Source of the DNA: Aliikangiella coralliicola
GTDB taxonomy: Bacteria > Pseudomonadota > Gammaproteobacteria > Enterobacterales > Kangiellaceae
DNA: 64,000 nucleotides
Direction of reading: 5' to 3'
Assembly: GCF_007004725.1 (NCBI RefSeq)
Contig: NZ_ML660166.1
Span: forward strand, 248,001-312,000
The notes under the pieces were generated by a model that had not been told where the DNA came from, searched no databases, and saw nothing but the letters and a program-made list of their open reading frames with translations. The translations under genes and the position numbers were made by a program. Within the stretch, counting starts at the first letter, position 1. The number at the start of each line of letters is the position of its first letter. Positions 58,490 to 64,000 of this stretch are shown in pieces.

Positions 58490-59322
58490 CGTCGATGTAT
58501 TTTTCTAGCTTTTAACCGTTTATTCGTTTGACGTTTACGATTGGACTGTTGCAAAGTTTTTGCACTAACACTTTTCTTCAACCCAACCAGCTCTTCAAAA
58601 ACTCCAAGCTCTTTCAAATCTAACTCGCTCCAGCGTCCTCGCTTTAGTGAACGTGGCAGCTCAAAACTTCCGTATTGAATTCGATGTAATCGAGAAACCT
58701 GAGTTTCAACGGCTTCCCACATTCTGCGCACTTCGCGATTTTTTCCTTCCCGTAACACAACGTGATACCAATGGTTACTGCCTTCACCGCCCGCGTCGTT
58801 GATGGATTCAAATTTTGCGTATCCATCCTCTAGCTCAACACCACGCGTCAACTTTTTAATAATTTCTTCGGTCACTTGACCGCGTACTCTCACGGCATAC
58901 TTTCGCATTATCTGGTGCGTTGGATGCATCAGACGATTCGCCAACTCACCATCATTAGTAAAAAACATGAGCCCGCTTGTATTAATGTCCAGACGTCCAA
59001 CATTAATCCAACGTGCATTTTTAACTTGAGGCAAATTATCGAAAACTGTTGGCCTGCCTTGGGGATCTTTGCGCGAGCAAATTTCTCCTTCTGGTTTATG
59101 ATATGCCAACATACGACGCTGAAAGTCTTCTTTTGCGGTAACTTGAAGAATTTTTCCGTCGACTCGAATTTTATCTTTCCCACTAGCTCTATCGCCCAGT
59201 TCAGCAATGCTACCATTAACACTTACTCGGCCTGCTTTAATCCAGGTTTCAGCTTCACGTCGAGAACATAACCCTGCGTGAGCAATAATTTTTTGCAGCT
59301 TTTCGTTTTCCATAGAGATCAT
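58486..59322 (-). CDS. rluB: 23S rRNA pseudouridine synthase RluB
   Basis: 278 residues: an S4 RNA-binding domain at the N-terminus (EKLQKIIAHAGLCSRREAETWIKAGRVSVNG), then the RsuA/RluB-type catalytic domain. The active-site Asp is in NVGRLDINTSGLMFFTNDG and the RNA-contact block is REGKNREVRRMWEAV. The tail is basic and repetitive (KQTNKRLKARKIHRR), typical of RluB. It isomerises U2605 of 23S rRNA. An ATG 9 bp further in is an alternative start. Follows scpB by 85 bp. Confidence 0.92.
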   Translation of the reverse strand: MISMENEKLQKIIAHAGLCSRREAETWIKAGRVSVNGSIAELGDRASGKDKIRVDGKILQVTAKEDFQRRMLAYHKPEGEICSRKDPQGRPTVFDNLPQVKNARWINVGRLDINTSGLMFFTNDGELANRLMHPTHQIMRKYAVRVRGQVTEEIIKKLTRGVELEDGYAKFESINDAGGEGSNHWYHVVLREGKNREVRRMWEAVETQVSRLHRIQYGSFELPRSLKRGRWSELDLKELGVFEELVGLKKSVSAKTLQQSNRKRQTNKRLKARKIHRR

Positions 59323-59407
59323 TTCACTGTGTTAGTCGTCGAGTTAACTGCTAGTTACTTCGACAGATAATCAGGTTGTTTTTTTGAACAATCCTAAATT
59401 TAATACC

Positions 59408-60523
59408 TTACCCCAACTTATCTGAGTCCACAGTATCAGTAGCGACTTCTTCAGTTTCAAATTCGATGTCATCCTTTGTCGCTTGTTGATCCAGCTGGTT
59501 TTCCGCCGCTATATCTTCCTCATCTAATTGGCTTAAATCGTCGACCTCAGGATTGCCCTGTGGCGTTTGATTTAAACTGTCTTGATTTAAATTGTCTACG
59601 TATAAACTATCTAAATCGTGAGATGGGGTTAAATCAATATCTTCTTTTATTTCTTGTTCAATATCTTCGCGACTTTCAGCGTTTTGAGTGAGAGAACTAT
59701 CCTCCGTTTCCAGAGAGCTCTGGTTGAGAGTCTCACTTTCAGGATTGTGTTCATCCAGGCTATCTTCGACAGGCGGAACTTCAAGTTGAGCTTCATCATT
59801 AGAGTCTGACGTAACTTCACTTTCGTCGCCGATATCATCATCGTCAATACTACCGTCATTGATATCACTGTCATCGATAGAATCGATATCTGCGGAGTCT
59901 ACAAACTCAGCAACGCTATCTGATTCGGCTGAAATATCTGATGAATCCTCAGCTCCTGGTTCTGTCAACTCTAATTCGGGATTAAGATCATCAAGATCCT
60001 TGATTTCAGCCAGGGACGGTAGCTCATCCAGACTTTTCATATTAAAGTAATCTAAAAATTGTTTCGTCGTAGCATATAGCGCAGGACGTCCGGGAACATC
60101 CCGATGACCCACAACTCTGATCCATTCTCGTTCAAGCATTGTTCTAACAATATTACTGCTGACACCAACACCACGCACTTCTTCAATTTCCGCGCGGGTA
60201 ACAGGTTGTCGATAAGCAATTAACGCTAACGTTTCCAAGTAGGCTCTGGAATATTTAGCAGGCTTTTCTTCCCATAAACGGCCTATCCATTCAGCATAAT
60301 CTTGACGAGCCTGATAACGATAACCACTGGCAACATCTTTCAATTCAATGCCTCGCCCCTCACAATCTTGTTGCAGCTGAGAGAGTGCTTCTTTTATACG
60401 GCTCGCGGGTGGACATTCTTCGTCTTCAAACAACCCAGTCATCTGCTCGATACTCATGGGTTTATTTATCGCCATTAGTGCGGCTTCAAGAATATTTTTT
60501 AATTTGTTATCGTCAATGCTCAT
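59408..60523 (-). CDS. scpB: SMC-Scp complex subunit ScpB with long acidic tail
   Basis: 371 residues. The first roughly 170 form the normal ScpB tandem winged-helix region (LKNILEAALMAINKPMS; YLETLALIAYRQPVTRAEIEEVRGV; WIRVVGHRDVPGRPALYATT). ScpB bridges ScpA and the SMC heads in chromosome segregation. Residues about 175-371 are an extreme Asp/Glu/Ser-rich, low-complexity and probably disordered tail (DDSDINDGSIDDDDIGDESE) that doubles the family's usual size. Between scpA and rluB in a conserved order. Confidence 0.92.
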   Translation of the reverse strand: MSIDDNKLKNILEAALMAINKPMSIEQMTGLFEDEECPPASRIKEALSQLQQDCEGRGIELKDVASGYRYQARQDYAEWIGRLWEEKPAKYSRAYLETLALIAYRQPVTRAEIEEVRGVGVSSNIVRTMLEREWIRVVGHRDVPGRPALYATTKQFLDYFNMKSLDELPSLAEIKDLDDLNPELELTEPGAEDSSDISAESDSVAEFVDSADIDSIDDSDINDGSIDDDDIGDESEVTSDSNDEAQLEVPPVEDSLDEHNPESETLNQSSLETEDSSLTQNAESREDIEQEIKEDIDLTPSHDLDSLYVDNLNQDSLNQTPQGNPEVDDLSQLDEEDIAAENQLDQQATKDDIEFETEEVATDTVDSDKLG

Positions 60524-60670
60524 TAATCAGTGTTATCTCTAATCTGTTCTATTGCTAACTTTGTTTAATGTAATAGTTTAATTTAAAAAATTCGATGGTG
60601 TAGTTTTGTTTCTACGAAAATACTTTTAGTGTCGTTTGTTCAAATTGATGCTCCCCATCAATAACAACAA

Positions 60671-61786
60671 TTATTGAATTCGTGCTCTTACATGAACGGG
60701 TGCATAGGGTTCGCTCTGTACCAATTCGATCAACGACTCTTTGGTCAATTCCATCACAGCCAGAAAAGTCACAACAATTCCCATTCGCCCCTCTTCGACG
60801 CGGAACAATGACACAAAATCAGTAAATCCATCGGCAGACAAAATAGCCAACACATGGCCCATTTTCTCTCTTATCGAAAGTGTCTCTTTTTGAATGTGAT
60901 GGTGGGTAAACATTTCAGCGCGCTTTAACACATCTTTCAACGCTAACAAAAGGTCTTTTATATCCACATCAGGTAAAGGCTTACTTAAATGCAATTCTGG
61001 TGTTTCTGCGCCAGCCTGGAAAATGTCTTTTTCCATTCTTGGCATCTCGTCAATATCTTGAGCAGCTTTTTTAAATCGCTCATATTCTTGCAAACGGCGA
61101 ATCAAATCCGCTCGCGGATCTTCCTCATCCTCATCCAGTTTCGGCCGAGGCAACAACACACGACTTTTGATTTCCGCTAACATAGCCGCCATTACCAAAT
61201 ATTCAGCGGCCAATTCAAGATTGATTGCCTTCATCAACTCTACATATTCCATGTATTGCTCAGTAATATGCGCGATAGGAATATTCAAGATATCGACATT
61301 TTGACGTTTGATTAAATAGAGTAATAAATCGAGTGGCCCCTCAAAGGCCTCCAAAAAGACTTCCAATGCATCAGGTGGGATATAAAGATCTTGGGGAACA
61401 TCATTAATCGGTTCACCTTCAACTACCGCAAAGTGCATTTCTTCCTGAGAAAAAGCTTCGCCGGTAAGAATACCTTGTTGCTCAGGCGGGGAAGTAGACG
61501 GGCTATCTGCACCTTCAGTTTTTTCGTCTTGTGCAACTCCTTCATCTTGCGCAGATGCTTTATTTTCCCCTGAAGCCCCATCAAACAGCCCATTTTGCAC
61601 AACGGATTGCCCAGGTTCTTCTACCTGGTTGCTTTCACGTGATTCATTAAGTTGAGGCGCATCCTGAGCGTCTGTCTCAGACTCAAGTTGCTTATCAGAA
61701 AGACGACCAGTCTCAGAACTTGTTTCTAATGTAGAAGCTTCTTCTGGACTTTCAGCTCCCTTTTCAAGGGTTTCAATATCACTCAT
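60671..61786 (-). CDS. scpA: Segregation and condensation protein ScpA with acidic N-terminal extension
   Basis: 371 residues. The kleisin core begins near residue 117 (MHFAVVEGEPINDV), with the diagnostic FEGPLDLLLYLIKRQNVDIL at 148-167 and a C-terminal winged helix (VTFLAVMELTKESLIEL). The first 116 residues are acidic, low-complexity and rich in Ser/Gln/Glu. They have no counterpart in typical ScpA, but the frame is fully open and starts 29 bp after trpS. An internal start at M117 has an AGGAAG only 2 nt away, too close to be ideal. It links SMC heads together with ScpB. Confidence 0.92.
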   Translation of the reverse strand: MSDIETLEKGAESPEEASTLETSSETGRLSDKQLESETDAQDAPQLNESRESNQVEEPGQSVVQNGLFDGASGENKASAQDEGVAQDEKTEGADSPSTSPPEQQGILTGEAFSQEEMHFAVVEGEPINDVPQDLYIPPDALEVFLEAFEGPLDLLLYLIKRQNVDILNIPIAHITEQYMEYVELMKAINLELAAEYLVMAAMLAEIKSRVLLPRPKLDEDEEDPRADLIRRLQEYERFKKAAQDIDEMPRMEKDIFQAGAETPELHLSKPLPDVDIKDLLLALKDVLKRAEMFTHHHIQKETLSIREKMGHVLAILSADGFTDFVSLFRVEEGRMGIVVTFLAVMELTKESLIELVQSEPYAPVHVRARIQ

Positions 61787-61815
61787 TATTCAGCTTACAA
61801 ACTCAATTCTGGTGG

Positions 61816-63033
61816 TTATCGGTATGATAACCCCATAACTTCTCGGACATCATCCATCGTTTCCTTCGCAATGTCACGGGCTTTTTCCGAGCCCTCAGCG
61901 ATGATGCCACGAACAATTTCTGGATTTTCTTCAAATTCTCTCGCCCGCTCTCGAAACTCACTGGTTTCTTTTAAAACACAATCAATCACAGGCTTCTTAC
62001 ATTCCAGACACCCAATACCGGCTGTCGTACAGCCTTCTTTGACCCAACTCTTAACATCCTCAGGTGAATAAACTTCGTGCAACTGCCACACGGGGCACAC
62101 ATCAGGGTTTCCCGGATCACTCAGTCTTACCCGAGCCGGATCGGTCTGCATTCGTTTAATCTTATTTTCAATGGATTCAGGCTCTTCACGCATTTCTATA
62201 ATATTTTTATAAGACTTCGACATTTTCTGTCCATCGAGTCCAGGCATTTTAGAAACGGGTGTTAATAGCGCCTGAGGTTCAGGCAATATGATTTTTCCGC
62301 CACCTTCCAGGTAACCGTTAAGTCGTTCCTTATCACCCAAAGAAATACTTGAGTGTCCTTCAACAAGTGCGCGTGCTTTTGCTAGCGACTCTTCATTTCC
62401 TTCCTGCACAAAATCACGTCGTAAGTTATTGTATAACTTGGCATTCTTTTTACCGAGCTTTTTTACAGCAGCTTCGGCTTTTTCTTCAAAACCGGCTTCT
62501 TTACCATAAAAGTGGTTGAATCTGCGGGCGATTTCTCGCGACATTTCAACATGTGGAACCTGATCTTGGCCAACAGGCACACTGCCAGCTTTATAAAGTA
62601 AAATATCAGCTGTTTGTAATAACGGGTATCCTAAAAAACCGTAGGTACTTAGATCTTTTTCGGTGAGCTTTTCTTGTTGCTCTTTGTAGGTAGGCACTCG
62701 CTCAAGCCAACTTAACGGCGTTAGCATCGACAAAAGTAAGTGTAATTCCGCGTGCTCAGGCACTTTAGACTGGACAAACAGCGTCGCCGAACCTGGGTTA
62801 ATTCCTGCAGCCAGCCAGTCAACAACCATATCCCAGACAGAATTTTCAATAATTTGAGGATTATCGTAATGAGTTGTCAATACATGCCAGTCAGCGACAA
62901 AAAAGAAACATTCGTGCTCATGTTGTAATTTCGTCCAATTTTTAAGAACACCATGATAATGCCCCAAATGCAGACGACCTGACGCACGCATTCCCGATAA
63001 AACGCGCTGATTCTGAAGGCCCAGACCGCTCAA
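61816..63033 (-). CDS. trpS: Tryptophan-tRNA ligase TrpS, Fe-S-type with insertion
   Basis: 405 residues against about 330 for the E. coli enzyme. Class I signatures: HLGHYHG near residue 22 and KMSKS in LDGQKMSKSYKN. A roughly 60-residue insertion lies between the QDQVPHVEMSREIARRFN block and KMSKS. Four cysteines C313-x21-C335-x6-C342-x2-C345 resemble the 4Fe-4S site of Thermotoga TrpRS, which E. coli TrpRS lacks. The start is TTG at 63033 with GGGGA upstream, because the conserved VLSGMRASG block begins before the first ATG. First gene of the scpA-scpB-rluB cluster. Confidence 0.9.
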   Translation of the reverse strand: MSGLGLQNQRVLSGMRASGRLHLGHYHGVLKNWTKLQHEHECFFFVADWHVLTTHYDNPQIIENSVWDMVVDWLAAGINPGSATLFVQSKVPEHAELHLLLSMLTPLSWLERVPTYKEQQEKLTEKDLSTYGFLGYPLLQTADILLYKAGSVPVGQDQVPHVEMSREIARRFNHFYGKEAGFEEKAEAAVKKLGKKNAKLYNNLRRDFVQEGNEESLAKARALVEGHSSISLGDKERLNGYLEGGGKIILPEPQALLTPVSKMPGLDGQKMSKSYKNIIEMREEPESIENKIKRMQTDPARVRLSDPGNPDVCPVWQLHEVYSPEDVKSWVKEGCTTAGIGCLECKKPVIDCVLKETSEFRERAREFEENPEIVRGIIAEGSEKARDIAKETMDDVREVMGLSYR

Positions 63034-63333
63034 ACTGCTTTCCCCATTCTCTAATCTTTAAAATACGAACGCAGCATTATACCGAAGCTTACTATAAATG
63101 GTTAATACAAATTGAATTCTGGCGGTGATTAGCACAAAAATTCTTCAGGTTGTAACCAGAGTGCGGATAGACGAACAATATTCGCTTATTGATTATCTAT
63201 ATGACATCTATGAAGTCCATGACCCCTTTTAAACTTGAGCCCTGCTATCAGATGGAAAATACCAGATTTGCAAAGCTTTTAATAACCAATCGGCATTTGA
63301 CCCTTCAGGTCCATCCCAGTTATTTTTCACTTT
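63034..63333. other. Divergent trpS/pheL promoter region
   Basis: 300 bp with no supported gene. A possible plus-strand promoter is TTGACC (63297-63302), 18-bp spacer, TATTTT (63321-63326). It would start transcription almost at the pheL ATG. It is the best candidate I see, but a weak one. Confidence 0.4.
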
Positions 63334-63411
63334 ATGAAGCAGGCACAACACAGCAAATATTTCTTTTTTATGTTTTTCCATTCTCATGGGGAAGTTTTCT
63401 GTTGTTCATAG
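63334..63411 (+). CDS. pheL: pheA leader peptide (PheL), attenuation control
   Basis: 25-codon reading frame with six phenylalanines, five of them clustered as FFF-M-FF (MKQAQHSKYFFFMFF). It ends 15 nt before a strong terminator, 160 bp upstream of pheA. This is the layout of the classical pheA attenuator: ribosome stalling at Phe codons when Phe-tRNA is scarce prevents terminator formation. GGGGAAGTTTT (63388-63398) can pair with AAAACCTCCC (63428-63437), the terminator's left arm, supplying the antiterminator. No clear ribosome site precedes the ATG, which lowers confidence in the exact start. Confidence 0.68.
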   Translation: MKQAQHSKYFFFMFFHSHGEVFCCS

Positions 63412-63426
63412 GCCACTTGATTAACT

Positions 63427-63456
63427 AAAAACCTCCCTGACGGGAGGTTTTTTTTA
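63427..63456 (+). terminator. pheA attenuator terminator
   Basis: Seven-bp perfect stem ACCTCCC/GGGAGGT (63431-63437, 63442-63448), 4-nt loop, preceded by AAAA and followed by a run of eight T. It lies between pheL and pheA. Confidence 0.9.
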
Positions 63457-63570
63457 GCCCTTTTATAATGTAATCAGACAATCTATTATGAGTTTGACGC
63501 AAAACCGGGTTAACCAGGAATAGTTCGTTCAATAAGATATAAAACAGTCACAACATCTGAGGAATCCTCT

Positions 63571-64000
63571 ATGACGGAATCGAAATCGTCTCAGTCAGAA
63601 CCACCAGTCATGCCACTGAGTGATATTCGTGAAGAAATCAGTCAGCTAGACAATAGTTTGCTGACGTTATTTGCCAGAAGACGCGAACTGAGTCTGGCGG
63701 TCGCGGTGAATAAACAGTCGAGCCTTAAACCGATCCGGGATCAGCAGAGAGAACAGGAATTACTCGAATACCTGGTAGATGAAGGAAGTAAACTGGGGCT
63801 AGATTCACACTATGTGACACGACTATTCCACGCGATTATAGAAGACTCACTAGCAGTCCAACGAAAATACCTGCAATCTCAGTCTAATCCGAACACTAAA
63901 CCGCAATTAATTACCACCATCGCGATGTTAGGTGGCGAAGGTTCTTATTCTTACCTTGCAGCTGCTAAACACTTTAGTAACAGCAACAATACGTATCATG
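63571..64000 (+). CDS. pheA: Bifunctional chorismate mutase/prephenate dehydratase PheA (3' part outside window)
   Basis: First 143 codons of PheA. A chorismate mutase domain spans about residues 17-105 (LSDIREEISQLDNSLLTLFARRRELSLAVAVNK; later YVTRLFHAIIEDSLAVQ). After a short linker the prephenate dehydratase domain begins (IAMLGGEGSYSYLAAAKHF). It converts chorismate to prephenate and then phenylpyruvate for phenylalanine synthesis. The ATG at 63571 follows GAGGAATCCTCT. The downstream regulatory ACT domain is expected beyond the window. Expression is probably controlled by the upstream pheL attenuator. Confidence 0.94.
   Translation, partial: MTESKSSQSEPPVMPLSDIREEISQLDNSLLTLFARRRELSLAVAVNKQSSLKPIRDQQREQELLEYLVDEGSKLGLDSHYVTRLFHAIIEDSLAVQRKYLQSQSNPNTKPQLITTIAMLGGEGSYSYLAAAKHFSNSNNTYH

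Noticed and set aside
63189-63428. 79-codon reading frame upstream of pheA
   Set aside because: It runs into the attenuator terminator and has no ribosome site. The overlapping 25-codon Phe-rich frame explains the T-rich stretch better.
1-64000. tRNA, rRNA, CRISPR, IS elements or prophage
   Set aside because: I found no T-loop-like tRNA signature, spacer-repeat array, transposase or integrase in reading the window. A tRNAscan/ISfinder run would settle this.

Overview
The window looks like chromosomal DNA of a marine, protein- and chitin-degrading gammaproteobacterium with low-to-moderate GC. The evidence is the gammaproteobacterial core genes: fabR beside a fatty-acid desaturase, divergent purL/mltF, epmC, prmB, selO, and trpS-scpA-scpB-rluB. 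It also carries a set of large secreted hydrolases (zinc carboxypeptidase, astacin-type protease, extracellular nuclease, chitinase). Kangiellaceae/Aliikangiella-like relatives would fit, but that placement is an inference from gene content. I see no rRNA or tRNA genes, no CRISPR array, no insertion sequence and no prophage.

Layout. Bases 1-6288 hold an AddAB-like helicase-nuclease pair on the minus strand. Bases 6611-6901 hold a CsrB-type small RNA with 17 GGA motifs and its own terminator. Bases 7.3-9.0 kb hold an ATP-NAD kinase-like protein coupled to epmC. Bases 9.5-11.6 kb are a lipid-unsaturation module: fabR, a near-perfect FabR operator and a delta-9 desaturase. Bases 12-21 kb are mostly housekeeping enzymes (trhO, a 52-residue Pmp3-like protein, HAD phosphatase, prmB, PlsC-like acyltransferase, sixA, adenosine kinase, a double PTPS protein, a hemolysin III-like protein). 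Bases 21.2-26.2 kb are two convergent secreted metalloproteases sharing a bidirectional terminator. Bases 26.8-35 kb hold an iodotyrosine-deiodinase-like flavoprotein, a MarR regulator, selO, an ATP-grasp enzyme and purL. Bases 35.4-39.3 kb hold mltF and a chemotaxis receptor.

Bases 39.5-41.1 kb are a TetR-yciI-tag operon with a well-formed autoregulated promoter. Bases 41.4-43.5 kb are an ECF sigma / anti-sigma / PDZ-protein operon. Bases 43.9-51.8 kb hold the extracellular nuclease, a diguanylate cyclase and a GH18 chitinase preceded by tandem LacI-type (NagR-like) operators. Bases 51.9-58.5 kb hold a cytoplasmic hybrid histidine kinase, a DUF418 membrane protein, a YceI protein, three small secreted proteins that look like diverged paralogues, and a lipoprotein coupled to rluB. 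Bases 58.5-63.0 kb are rluB, scpB, scpA and trpS. The window ends in pheA behind an apparent phenylalanine attenuator (a 25-residue leader with six Phe codons, then a terminator).

The less ordinary items are the CsrB-like RNA, the pheL attenuator, the trio of two-cysteine secreted proteins, the TetR operon control region, the acidic extensions on both ScpA and ScpB, the iron-sulfur cysteine pattern in TrpRS, and the PTPS fusion with one degenerate half. Most of the window is ordinary core genome. I found nothing I can defend as a wholly new biological system.
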